A DNA stretch of 64,000 nucleotides from Citrus sinensis. Lineage: Eukaryota > Streptophyta > Magnoliopsida > Sapindales > Rutaceae. The stretch lies in the NCBI RefSeq assembly GCF_022201045.2, contig NC_068564.1, forward strand, positions 32,951,001 through 33,015,000. The letters are read 5' to 3'. Shown here piece by piece: positions 34,643 to 46,995 of this stretch. The notes under the pieces are model-generated. The model saw only the letters and a program-made list of their open reading frames with translations. It was not told where the DNA came from and did not search any database. Numbering within the stretch: the first letter of the stretch is position 1; every line of letters starts with the position of its first letter. The position numbers and the translations under genes were made by a program.

Positions 34643-34824
34643 TGAGAGGTTCTTCGGTTTGGGAGAGATGGGAGAAAGAGAGATTGTTGGGGGAGAGATG
34701 AGAGAGAGGGGTATTTTGGTCTGAAATGCTTTTTTATGGCTAATGTTGATAGAAGTTTGTTTAGAGGGTTAAGATAGAAAAAGCCAAAATTTTTATGGCT
34801 ATTGGTGTAAATTTCCCAAGAAGT

Positions 34825-35578
34825 AGAGAGGGAGGACTGGATGATAGGAATGAGTAATTTGAACTAATTAAAAATTTGATGATATTTACTTTTTTTTTTA
34901 TCATTTAAACATGAAAAGCCCCAAAACAAATAAAGCCATAAAGCATTAATATATGATGTTTTTGATATTTTTAAAATTTAGAAGGGATTTTTTTTTTTTT
35001 GTGTTTCAAATTAATAATAGGCTAAATTTAAAAATGCATTTAAAATTTTTCAAAAAGCCCCGCAAGAGCCCCTTGCTGGGTAAAACGTGGCGCCAGCCAT
35101 GGTCGCAGCAACTCGTATAACAGTATCATGCATCAATTGCAATCAAGGCTGAGGCTAACGCCACTTTTTAGGTGGGCTAAAATTGTTTTAATTACTGTTC
35201 ACACGAGCCATGCAAACCACGAATTGTTCACTACACAATTGAGATAAATAAACAATTCATCCTGATTAAGATGATTTTCTTCAATTACAGAGACTTGCTT
35301 GAAATTTTCAAATCAAATATCTAAATTAAGAAATTTGTGTAATTAACTAAAAAATTATTTTTAAAAATCTTACCCGGGCTACCGCCCGGATTAGCCTCCC
35401 TTTAGTTCACCCCTGGTTGCAATACAAAATGAACATCCCAAGACCATTATTTTCTAAAATTTAATCTACACTTGTTTTTAAGTGAAAAACCATGTGAGGC
35501 CTCTAGTAATGATAACCTTTTATTTATATTAAATGCACGAGTGAAAATAGTGACACTCTTATATTTTATGATTTCATA
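34825..35578. other. Intergenic transposon debris
   Basis: No gene. Much of it may be the right part of the putative old hAT-like element; GGCGCCAG recurs near 35091 as at its left end. Confidence 0.35.
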
Positions 35579-36475
35579 TAAGGACGTCAATTTAACTCAG
35601 ATTCGGACCCAGACTAATTTGGAAAATCCAGATCCGGTTCTACCCGCACCAGAATCATTTAAATTTGATATCCGGATTCAATATTATCAACCCAGATATT
35701 TCCAAGTTCGAATCCAGATTTGGGTAAATAGAAAAATAAAAAAAATCAACCCTATTACTCATATTCACAGCCAATGCCATGGCCGCCAAACCAAATCCAA
35801 ACATTTCCTCTCTCTTCAGCCCTTCCTTTCATCAAATCGTGGTCGTCACTCATCATCGTTTCACCACCTTCACTGTGTTTGTATTCATCGTCATCATCAG
35901 CCATCGTTCGTCCAGCCATGTCATGGGTTTTGGCCTCCGTTTGTCCACCTTCGCAAATCAGGATCTCGGTTTTGGTAGCTGCACTTCTAACCCCAGTTGT
36001 TTTGCATCTAGAAACCTAAATTTTGTTGTGATTTACTCTCAGATGTTCATTTGCTATTTGGAAAAAAGAACTTCAGCCGCCATTTCTGCTCTCCCCTTTT
36101 CTTGACCTAACGCCACAAAGCCCAATTTGTCATCATCATCATCAAGACATCATGATTATATTTGATAATTGAATTTAAGTGCTCTGATATCTTGGGTTTT
36201 ATTTATTTATTTTTTAATTTTCCATTATTGGTGTTAATAGATTAGGGATTAGAAAGGAGTTCATTGAAGAAAGAGATGGAAAGCTGCATCTCTTCAACAA
36301 TCATCCGAATTATAAACTCGGAATTCGGAAACCCAAATTTTTTCGGGTTTAACTCGGATCGAACTCAGAAGAAAAATATTTGGGTTTACATCCAAGTCCA
36401 ATATTAAAAATTATCATCCGAATCGGAGATCGAGAAGACAAAACTCTGACCCAGACCCAGATTTTACCATCCCTA
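35579..36475. mobile_element. hAT-like non-autonomous element, about 0.9 kb
   Basis: Related ends TAAGGACGTCAATTTAAC and, complemented, TAGGGATGGTAAAATCTGGG, with flanking octamers gatttcat (35570-35577) and aatttcat (36475-36482) that match at seven of eight positions. The subterminal regions carry many CCAGA/CGGAT-type motifs. Open frames within (35472-36105) match no family. Confidence 0.5.
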
Positions 36476-36666
36476 ATTTCATCGCAGGCATAGATGGACC
36501 TTAATGACAATTATAGGGCTCGTTTTACCAAACTTTTAGGAATATTGGGGGTAAATGATAATTACCCTAATGATGACTGATTACGTGCGTCACTTAAAAG
36601 AATATTCATACGACCAACACGTGTGTTGTTTTTATTAACCGAATTGAATAAAAAAATGGCGGCTAC

Positions 36667-36673
36667 TATAAAA
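36667..36673 (+). promoter_or_regulatory. TATA box of the 5'-nucleotidase gene
   Basis: TATAAAA, 133 bases before the ATG at 36800. Confidence 0.55.
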
Positions 36674-36799
36674 CGAGTTTCTCCGGTTCAATTTTCAATT
36701 GGAGGCTTGGAGCCCGAAGTCAAAACCCTAACGAACTGTTTCGAGCCCAATCTCTGCGTCAAAAAAGTTCCAATGAGGAGCTGAATTTAACTCTCAACC

Positions 36800-39700
36800 A
36801 TGGCCTTCCATCGACGCCTTCTTCATTTTCGCTCTTCCTTTAACGTATACATCTCTCTTTCTGTCTTCCTCCGTATATTTAAATACTTCCGTACGTATTT
36901 GACTACGTATATTTTTACATATATTTTACTTTCTAATCATGTTCTTAATGCATTGGCCTTTGTTGCAGAGACGGAGCTTTTCTCCTGGAGCTCGAGAAGG
37001 TAAGTGTTTTAGATTTTAATTTTGCCTTCTCTTCCAAACATTTTCAAGTAGTAAAAGGTAAAAAAATGGTGGTGTTTGATCATAGTTCTCAAAGGCACTT
37101 TAGGATAAAAGAAGTAATTCAGTTGTTTTCTTCGAGAAACATTTGAAAATCACTTTTCTAGAAAGCACTTTTTGAGTTTCTAGCCAGAAAAGCATTTGAA
37201 GTGCGACAAAAGTGCTTTTAACCGCTAGCATTCTTTAGAAAGCACTTTCAAATTCATTCCCTGAGCTTTTGTATATAAATCACTTTTTTTAAAAAAAAAA
37301 AAATTCTGACTATGATATTTACTTCGACTTTCAGGTTTTAATGGAAGCCTCCGAAGTTACAATGCAACTTTAACCCCTGAGCAAACATTATTACAGATTG
37401 TAAAAGAAGTTAAACAAGATGGAGCTGATAATTCGGTTATGGATGATGAAATAGCCAAAATTCGGCAGGAATTTAATGCTGCAAAACAGAGTTTTCTCAA
37501 GATTCCTGAGGCGTTAAAGGAAATGCCAAAGATGAATCCTGAAGGTAAATTAGTGCTTTCTTATGCTTCAGTTAAATCTAAAACTATCAAGTTTGCTCTT
37601 GAATTAATGTTATTATTACTTTTGTTGAGTGGTGTTTTTGTGTTCTGCTAGGTATATATGTTAATAAGAATCTGAGGTTGGATAATATACAAGTGTATGG
37701 ATTTGACTATGATTATACTTTGGCGCATTATTCTTCCAACTTGCAGAGTTTGATATATGATCTTGCAAAGGAGCATATGGTTAATGAGGTTAGTGTGGGG
37801 CTGTTGATTTGGCGATGTCATGCTGATGCTATTCTTCATCACATACTTTATTATGATGTGCTGTTTAATGCTATTTTGGCGGTGATTTGCAGTTTAGGTA
37901 TCCTGAGGTCTGCATAAGTTTTAAATATGATCCAAATTTCCCAATTAGAGGCCTATACTACGATAAGCAAAAAGGTTGTCTCCTGAAACTGGATTTTTTT
38001 GGTTCAATTGAGCCAGATGGATGCTACTTTGGTCGTCGCAAGGTAAGTTGACTATTGATCAGATCTCTGCTAATTTTGAGAGTGTTTGGGGATGTTCTTT
38101 ATGATTAGGTTGAGAAATTGAAAATGGTTGACGCACCCACCAAAATGTTTTACTATTTTATGTGTCACTTTTAGGTCTTGTCAATTGAAACTCCTTTGTG
38201 AACCATCAATGAGCAGAAGAGAACTGCATGCTCATGTCTATTGGTATTTTTATCCAAAACCAGTACAGATCTTCTGGAGCATGTGTCCATGTATTTTTAA
38301 TATTGAGATTGCATTCTTTGTCTATGTGAACAATATATATGTCTATATATATATGTGTGTGTGTGTGTGAAATTGAGATTGCATTCTATGTCTATGCAAA
38401 TAATTTATTAATTTCAATGAATTTGAGATTTATTTTCTGTCTATACAAAGACTGTATTGATTTCAATGAAAAAGAACTATTCCTGATAAAACATTTTTCT
38501 CTGCAGCTTAGTAGGAAGGAGATAGCGGAGATATATGGTACAAGACATATTGGGCGCGATCAAGCGCGGGGCCTTGTTGGGCTGATGGATTTCTTCTGCT
38601 TTAGTGAGGTTAGTTTAATTATAAATGCGTTTTTGCATTGCTCTGAAAATCAGGTCTGCCACTTCAAGTTGTTGTAGGAATGTTTGGGTTAGACATGGTT
38701 ATAACATGTGAACATGATTTGTGAGTGAACTGTGTGTTCGCATATTTGGGTGGCTACGAGCTAATTATCTCTATGCACTCTAGGATTCAAAAAAAAAAAA
38801 GAAAAAAAAAACTCGTGCGTCCATGTGAATGCTGTGTCAAATCATGTCCATGATTTGCCCTCAATGCACTTATCCTCGAATTGTGAGATGTGAGAGAGTT
38901 TTGTGGTTAATATAATTGTAAGATTTGAAGAGAAACAAATCTGATACACTTTTTGCAAATGGCATTTTGGCAATTCTTACTTCAGCCAATCAATTCCTTC
39001 GCTCCTTTTCTAACTGTTTAGGGTCTATGAATCACACAGAATTTTCTTTGAGAAGAGAGGGAGAGAATTTTCTGGTCAATGTAAATATGGTTTGAAGAAA
39101 AATCTTATTCACCTTTTGCCATTGGTAATTGGTGATTCTTACTAAAGACAAAGCATCCCTTCTTTCCATCTGCATGGGTCCTATGCATCACTCAAATTTT
39201 CCTTTTCCTTGTTTTCTTTTAAATTATTATATCCTGTGACATTTTGTTTTATCTTTGCCATGTACTGTAAAGGCTTGCCTTATTGCGGATATTGTGCAAT
39301 ATTTTGTTGATGCTAAGCTGGAATTTGATGCATCTTACATCTATGAAGATGTAAATCGCGCAATTCAGCATGTCCATCGAAGAGGCTTGGTTCATAGAGG
39401 AATTCTTTCTGACCCTAATAGATATTTAGTTAAAAATGTAAGTTTCTAACTGTTTTTTCTTATTTTTGGCTTATGTAATTAGTTGAAGTAATCCAGAGCC
39501 TGATTGTATTGTGATTTGGAGGATTACATATTCTAGCAAATTATCATATCATCAAGCTTAAAGTGTAGTTTCAACCTGGAATTTCATATCTGTTCCCATG
39601 CGTTTTATTTTCAGGGTCAGGTGCTTCAGTTAGTCAAGATGCTGAGGGAGAAAGGAAAGAAACTTTTCTTGCTGACTAACTCTCCTTACTATTTTGTTGA

Positions 39701-40175
39701 TGGAGGAATGCGTTTTATGTTGGAGGTAGTTAGGGACGTCATAACCTTTGTTATGATATCTTAATAACATTGATGCGTTTTTTGCTTCTATGACTTTCAA
39801 TAATAGAATTGAACCACTGTTAACTGATTGGTAATTAATGATAATCTGATACTTTTGCTCTAGTTGCTTCCTCTCCCCCCTCCTCCCCCCCCTTCTCTTT
39901 CCTTAAGGCATCAATTTGATGCAATGTGGTTACTGAGTTTATCATTCAAGTGTATAAGTTCTGATTGTTGATTGTGTATGTATCTGAAGTATCTTAATTC
40001 TTTAGAGCATCTTTCTTATTTACAGTTGTCGTCTAAGATTAAATCTTGTGGCAACTTCAGATTTAATAGTTCAGTTTCTTGTATCATATGATCACATATC
40101 TGCCATACCTCCCAATTTCATATGTTTGGAAGAAGAAGACATAAATACAATACATGCAAAGGTCAAACATTTAAG

Positions 40176-40211
<36 letters not shown>

Positions 40212-43200
40212 GTGCGTATGTGTATGTGGCATTTGATGTTGATTTGTGGAATTGTGTGTATTATTGTATTTTAGTATTTCAATTACCTTCATGTCCTTTT
40301 TTAAAAAGATTTTTGCCGCTAAAGGAATTTAAATTGAAAATCCTAATCTTGATTTCGATGGTAAAACTATATAGTTTTAAATTAGTCTGTTACAAGTCTT
40401 CTGATCCTATCTCTTCTGCTAGAACCTAGACAAGATGTGGGAATTTTCATATGAAGTAATTTGAGACGAATTGTCTGTTTTTTTGGGGATGTATTCCGGT
40501 CTTATTAACAGATTGCATTTAATACTTCGAATATCACTAAGTTTAGAAGGCAAGAGAAATATGACTCACTGCTTACCCCTTTTCCACTCCATTGAGAGTA
40601 AGGGACAAATTTTTGTTTGAGATGGTTTAGGCAGTTATACTAATAGTTTTGCCATTTGCTTGTTCAGTTATTAATTATTATTATTTGTTTTATTTTTTCT
40701 TGTCTTTATGCATTTAATGTTTACAAAGCCAGCTAATCTTTTCATGATCACTAGGATTCCACAGGTTACACAGACTCATGGAGGGAGCTTTTTGATGTGG
40801 TGATTGCGCAAGCTAATAAGCCAGACTTTTACACATCTGACCATCCTTTCCGGTCTCCTTCTTCAACTTGTTTAACTACTTTTCTTACTACTGCATCGTT
40901 AGAACATTCTTTATTGTTTTATACCATTTTCTTCTTTGATGTTTGATGAAAGTCAAAATATGTAAAATTTGCAGTAAGATTGTCGTCAACTAATCTATAT
41001 GCTTTCTAATTTCTTAAAAAAAAAAAAGGTTAAACTGTTCTAGTAAATATTCATGCTGAGGTTCGCTGTGCAGTTATTTCAGGAAGGAATACTGTATGTA
41101 GGAAGTAAAACTCCAATGATTGCCATTTCAAAAACATTATTAGAATTTTGATATCTAACAACTTGTGGGTTTTGATATTCTGTTTCTGCTGAATAGCATG
41201 AATTAATTGCCTTTCCAAATTAGTCATCTGTTTTGAAATTGTGAAAAATTTTTATCAGTCTTGTTCAGTTTACCAAACTAAAACTTCTTAGTCTTCCTTG
41301 CTTTTTCTGTGTTTCATGGTTTATTAATTAGCAACATCCAAAAGTAACATCTTTTTTCTTGATCTGTTTTCTGGAACTTTGATATAGCTGCTATGACACA
41401 GAGAAGGACACTTTAGCTTTTACAAAGGTGGATGCGTTTATTCCAAATAAAATCTATTACCATGGATGCCTTAAATCATTTCTTCAAATTACTAAGTGGA
41501 ATGGCCCAGAGGTAGGCAATTAATTACTTGCTTTTCTTAGTAATCGAATAATTTGATATCCAAATGGCTTCAGTCAACTTGAAAACTCTTCTTCTTGGCA
41601 TTTGATGGTTTCCTAACTGTTTGAACACTTGATAATTCCTTTTACTTTGGTAGGTGATATACTTTGGTGATCACCTATTTAGTGACCTAAGAGGGCCTTC
41701 GAAGGCTGGTTGGCGCACTGCTGCCATCATCCATGAACTGGAAGTATGTCTCTTCTTGTATTTCGTTTTACTTGCTTCTTTTTTGCTTGTAACCCTGTAT
41801 TAGTATAAAGAGTTGATTGTTTGTGGCCTGAATTTTGTTTTTGGTTATTTAGCAAGATTGAGCAGTGTTTGCACTTAATATCTAACTATCTATGCCATGC
41901 AGCGTATGCTGGACAAGTCTCATCAAAATATTGACTGCCTTTTATACGCTTTCTTATTATTTATTTCTAAATCATGATGCTGTATCTAAATTTATTTGAT
42001 TTTAAGCTACTGCCGGGATCTTTGTCAACTAAATTTATATTCTATTACTGTTGTTTTTCTCTACAGTTTGATTCTGATAAGACCTAACTAGTAACCGTCA
42101 TATCACTTTGACCAATGTTAAGGCTTATATTTTGTTGGGATCTCTATCAATGATGGTTTGTGCCTGTCAAAAATGCCTGCGAAGTGCATATTAACAGTTT
42201 TGAGACTTTCTCTTCAAATATATGAGTATTACAACAATGCAGGCTCCTTATAGTGCTCTGTTTAGATATTTTATATCTTTAATATTAATAGCATTATTTT
42301 GAAGCTTCTTATAAAGATTTCTTGGTTGCCCATTAATTGATGCAGAGTGAAATACGTATACAAAATGATGAAACTTATCGTTTTGAGCAGGTACAGTTCA
42401 GCCCCTTTTTCACCTTACTGTATTTTCTGGCAATGTTAGTGTATTTATTTCTCATTAATCTTTGCAACAAAATTTATATAGCCTACAATACACAGTTTGC
42501 ATTAAAACTTGATAGTCTAGGTGGATCTCTATTGACATTGGTAACTAATTTTCCTGTGTTCTTCCTTTTCCGTTTCCTTTTCCTTTTGAGATTTTTAGCT
42601 GGCTATAATCTAAATATTGGTACATCCAACTTTTAGTCCTTGCTAGTATATTTGCAATAAAAGAGAAATGATATCTTTTTCTCTGTTTTAAGTAGGAAAA
42701 AATAAGAAGGAACATATTGAAGGATGAGTGGATGACAACATGAATTAAAATTTTCAGAAAAGCACATACATTTCCTTGTTTGACAGAGAGTTATTGATTT
42801 GCTGGAGAAATATCTGTAATGTAGTTCACCCAAAATGGTATAGAGGCTACTATATTTTCCTTGGGGCTACTCCATGTTTACAAGTTTATTCCACAATCAT
42901 ACCATTCTTTACCAAAAGGCTCCAAGTCCATTTCTCAGTTCAATAATAAATTTTGTAAGATTTCGGAAGAAGCTGCTATGTTGTTAAAATGCTTACAGAA
43001 GATTTCTGTAAGCATGTTGTTGTTAAAATGTTCATCACAACCTTTTAATGTCACTGTCATTGATTTGCCTTCTTTCTCTGTCTCCTTCTTTCTTTACATT
43101 TTATTGTAGAATTCTTTTGAATACTTTGCTTAGTCTTTTTAGCTCATTCTTGATTTGAAGAATCTGCAGTGAGAATTGAATTTTGGTTGCTGACTCACTA

Positions 43201-44187
43201 ATGTAAGAAAATTTTTATATACATGATAGATTGCATCTTGAATTAAAAAGGTTTGTTTTGATGCTCATTGACACAGGCAAAATTTCATATAATACAAGAA
43301 TTGCTTGGTAAATTGCATGCGACTGTAGCTAATAGTCAAAGGACTGAAGCATGCCAGTTACTTTTGGCTGAGCTTAATGAGGAAAGGCAGAAGGCACGCC
43401 GGATGATGAAGAAAATGTTCAATAAATCATTTGGAGCCACATTCCTGACCGACACTGGTCAAGAATCTGCTTTTGCATATCATATTCATCGATATGCAGA
43501 TGTTTATACCAGTAAGGCAGAGAACTTTTTGCTGTACCCACCAGAAGCATGGCTTCATGTTCCATTTGATATCAAAATCATGCCACATCATGTGAAGGTA
43601 GGCCAGGCATTTTCCTGAAGAAAGTCCTTTGCCTCTTGTTGACCACTGCTAATACTGTAAATAGTAAGTAATAAATTTTGTAAATTTTCATGTTCAAATT
43701 GCCAGCTTGTTAACTGCCTTGATTCTAGTCTTTCTAGAGTCCTTACTGTATCTTTACTGTCATGGTCTCTGCTTATGTGTGTTTACGCACTGCTGCATGT
43801 GTCTTTATTAATGCTTTGTGATATCCAACAGATGACAGATTGGTTATAGTCACCATTGAGCCATAGGGGTTCAAAATGTGTGCTCCCTGCTTGTTTCTCA
43901 CTCTTTAACTTTTTTTTTTTTTTGTATATATTTAGGTTTCTAGATGCCTGAATCTGAGTACAGGTTGGGTTTAGATGTGGCAACTGCATACTCGGTTTAC
44001 ACTAAAAATGTTGAATTATGATACATCTGACCATGCTAGAGTTTCAAAATTAAGGGCATCTTTTGAGTTGTTAAGATGGTAGATTCTATATCAAATTTAT
44101 GTTTTTTCATCAACTGTCCATCTGCATTTCTTTTGATGGTATGTTCCTTTCTTTCAGGTCCCCTCAAGCTTGTTCAGAAATCAATAG
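36800..44187 (+). CDS. HAD-family cytosolic-type 5'-nucleotidase (NT5DC-like), 14 exons, 552 residues
   Basis: Member of the IMP/GMP-specific 5'-nucleotidase family; substrate inferred from family. Exons: 36800-36844, 36969-36999, 37335-37544, 37652-37788, 37893-38042, 38507-38608, 39273-39437, 39615-39725, 40755-40852, 41388-41511, 41654-41743, 42346-42390, 43277-43597, 44158-44187. All introns are GT-AG and the frame closes exactly at 553 codons. HAD motif I is GFDYDYTLAHY (nucleophile Asp114, acid Asp116); motif II is LFLLTNSPYY (Thr301, Asn302); motif IV is YFGDHLFSDL (Asp397, Asp402). The N-terminus MAFHRRLLHFRSSFN then RRSF is basic and lacks acids, suggesting mitochondrial targeting. 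From memory its Arabidopsis counterpart is At2g23890. No defects seen. Confidence 0.93.
38301..38470. repeat. Degenerate intronic repeats and TA/TG microsatellite
   Basis: Three loose copies of a block with TTGAGATTGCATTCT and TGTCTATG (near 38302, 38373 and 38421) surround a TA/TG microsatellite at 38344-38369, all in intron 5 of the 5'-nucleotidase gene. Confidence 0.6.
38885..39210. repeat. Diverged tandem duplication in intron 6 of the 5'-nucleotidase gene
   Basis: Two successive segments of about 165 bp share an ordered series of matches: GAGAGAGTTTTGTGGT/GAGAGAATTTTCTGGT, TTTGAAGA, AATCT.AT.CACTTTT, GG.AATTCTTACT and GGGTC.TATG.ATCAC. They are well diverged, so old. Confidence 0.55.
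40179..40209. repeat. CT microsatellite in intron 8 of the 5'-nucleotidase gene
   Basis: About 31 bases of uninterrupted CT. Confidence 0.95.
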
Positions 44188-46925
44188 TTGGTAGTAGTCC
44201 AGCAATTCTTGATTGAGGTGAAAATTTTTTCATATTTCGCCATTATTAGATTTACTGTTTATTCATCTATAGTTCAACAATAAGAAGGGCAACAATAGCA
44301 CGCTCATGTTCCATGATTATGTGGAAACGTGAAGATTGGCTGGGAAGATAACTTGCATAGAAATTGTAAGTAACACTAATATTCTTTTTGAAACCTCGAT
44401 TCCTTTATAGTTTAATTGTATTATTTGAAAATAAAGTGAGTCCATTGAATCAAAGTCCTATATGCAATAATTTTACGCATATGTTATGAGATTTTGGTTT
44501 TTGTAAAGCAAGTAACGTCCTTCCTTATGGGTCGTTTACCTTGTGATCCTCAAATCAGATTTTAATCATTAAGTGGAGCGGGGAGGAGTCCTGCCAATAG
44601 CAGATTGCCTACTCAAAACAAATGCATTAAAAATGAAACATTGAAACAATCTTCAACCGTTAGATTTTTGGTAACCTGAACACCCAAAAGGGCTATCAAT
44701 ATCATTTACTGGCAGAATTCAGACGCTTTTCCTAGCTCGTTTTAGTATTTTAATTTCTTGGGTTTGAACAAAAGCCAAATCCAATCAAGCTCGGATAGAA
44801 TAACTTCAGCGAGTTGCTATGTGGTGGCAATGTTGACGGCAAGCTCTACTGAATTACTTCCACGTAAGAGAAAGCTGAAAGGCTGTTTCACTTTTTTTGT
44901 TTGCCTGGGAGTTCTTTGACTAACGACCGTGGACTGAAGGAATGGTGCATACACCTGTACAATACAGTCCACCAACTGTGCTGTGCCAGCAAATAAATGA
45001 CATAGGCTCATTACCCTCTTTTTTTGTTTTTTTTTTTAATGTTGTGAACTCAAACGCTTATTAAAGCTTAAATCTAGAACATGAGGTTTTGAAAGATTAT
45101 TCTTTTATCACTGGAGTTAAAGACCTTGGCTTTGATTTATTTTGGGCTGAGTTTTAAAATTTTTTAAATTTATCAAAATTTCTAAAAATAAATTACTAGT
45201 TTAATTAATTAATTAATCATTAACTAAAATTCTCTTCTAATTTGAGTTTTTGCAGAGTTTTAAAAAATGTTATGCTTCCGTAATTTGTTTCCCAATTTTT
45301 TTTTGTGCCGTGTCCACTGTCAAGCTGGTCAGGCTTATTGTAATAGGATAGTTGAGACGTTATTCTGGCTTGATTGTAATAGGATTTGACAATAACAAAC
45401 GAAACTGGGAGCGGCAAATTGAAGATCCTTTGGTATTGGCTATTATTAATGAAAAGTTGAAAACTAATGTTGACTGGGCCCCTTCGAAATAAAATAAATG
45501 CTAAACTGATCTGGAGTCCTCGCCTGCCATGTTTTACTTTTCATGAAGAAACCATGCTTACGTTGTTTGCTATTTAATTTCTCTCAAGTTTATCACAATC
45601 TTTGTATATTTAGGAGATGAAGAGCTCCTTTCGTTTCCTCTTTTTTTGCCCCCAAACCATTTTCATTGCTTGATTTTTTTTTTTTATGTGTGTTTAGAAT
45701 TTTTTTTTTCAATTATCTAAAGATATTACATAAATGCTAAACGGTAAACCAAATGCTCTAACTGAGATGTTACCAAGAAAATAAGAAATCTAGGTAAATT
45801 TCTCTCTCCCCCGAACAAGAGCATTAAAAAATATTATTGCATTTTTGCGTTTTTCCCATCTTTAGAGATAAATTATACATTAGCTAATCTTTTTGTTTAT
45901 CATCTTTTCATAATTATCTCATCTTTTCATCATCTTGCATCATGATAGGGTCATTTTTATTCAGCAAACGCCGTTTCAACTTCGTAGTCCACGACCATGA
46001 CAGCTGCAAAAAATAAAAATATAAAGTTTCACAAATTGAGATTAAAAAAAAAAAAAAAGAGTAATCATTAGTAGAATTATATTATGTTAAAGTAAACTGA
46101 AAACAATTATGACAACTTGATGCGCCTAAATGACTAAATGTTTATATACTTATCATAGATATCGTGACACACTTGATATTTTGTAAATTATATCTCAATT
46201 ACAAAGTCAGAATCAAATTGTTTAGCTAGCATGTCCAAGTCATATTTGAAGACAAGAAGTTTTGTCCCCACTCGCAAGCTACTGTTGCCAATCTCGCATC
46301 ATCTTCTTTACAAGGCCACGCTCCTTACCTACTTTAACAGTAATCAATCTTAACAAACTGTTCTCAAAGTTTTGTCTACAAAAAATATGTAGGCCTAAGG
46401 GTAACTTTTTAAGTAAACTAACTAAATCTCTAGTAGGGCCGCTCATCTTCTTTGAACTTTTTCTTGACTTAGGAATCTTTTACCATCACAGTACTTTAAT
46501 GATAAAAATTTTAAAAATATATATCAGTAATAATAATTATTTTTTCCTAATCTTTGGTCATGTGTGTCTTTGTTCAACATAATAATACTTCAAGATAAAA
46601 TATTCGGATTACTTAATGCACTCCGATTAAAGTATGTTTGTACGTTTAAAATTGTACAACACACTCTTTGACACACGCATTGTAAATTTCTTCCTTATTT
46701 GTTTAATTTTGTATAAACAAGTAATAATAGTTATAATGATAAATAATAATAGTCTTAGAAAAGGCCAAAAAACTTCTTTCAATCTCAAGAAGGTGAATAA
46801 ATGAGCGAGTAGATGATAACGTGTAACAAAAATAGCTCACCAAATCATCTTCAATTACTTGATTAATACTATACCACATCTCTCAGCCTTCATATCTCCT
46901 CTCACGCAGCACGGCTTCTAATTTC
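44188..46925. other. Intergenic region between 5'-nucleotidase and CCR-like genes
   Basis: Begins with the nucleotidase 3' UTR. The remainder is AT-rich with long T and A runs. A 64-codon minus-strand frame at 44817-45011 has no recognisable domain. No transposon ends were identified. Confidence 0.45.
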
Positions 46926-46933
46926 TATATAAA
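46926..46933 (+). promoter_or_regulatory. TATA box of the CCR-like gene
   Basis: TATATAAA, 63-70 bases before the ATG at 46996; implies a short leader of about 35-40 bases. Confidence 0.65.
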
Positions 46934-46995
46934 GAAACTATCCAGTGACTAACCAAACATAAGAAAGACACAAGGGGTTGACCAACGCAAGAAGA

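Larger units (their letters stand above)
32923..34817. mobile_element. Pack-MULE-like element, 1,895 bp, carrying a jacalin lectin fragment
   Basis: About 80-bp inverted ends at roughly 75% identity by eye. The left starts GGGAAATTTACGAAAATAAT and passes through TAACCCTCT to CTATCAACATTAGCC; the complement of the right starts GGGAAATTTACACCAATAGC and contains the same two landmarks. A 7-bp direct repeat aagaagt flanks it exactly (32916-32922 and 34818-34824), slightly short for Mutator. Inside are a jacalin-domain fragment (34430-34642), a 31-bp hairpin array and a nested 722-bp hAT element. No transposase is visible. Confidence 0.7.
32469..35415. mobile_element. Possible old hAT-like element enclosing later insertions
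   Basis: Left end CAGTGGTGGCGCCAG and the complement of the right end CAGGGGTGAACTAAA share a hAT-like CAGxGGTG start. Flanking octamers gtcgtagt (32461-32468) and gttgcaat (35416-35423) match at five of eight positions, the other three being transitions. This is weak evidence for a decayed 8-bp target duplication. Confidence 0.3.

Noticed and set aside
35472-36105. Overlapping 168- and 108-codon plus-strand frames
   Set aside because: Mutually overlapping in different frames inside a hAT-like element, with no domain similarity.
44817-45011. 64-codon minus-strand frame downstream of the nucleotidase
   Set aside because: No motif, promoter or splice evidence.
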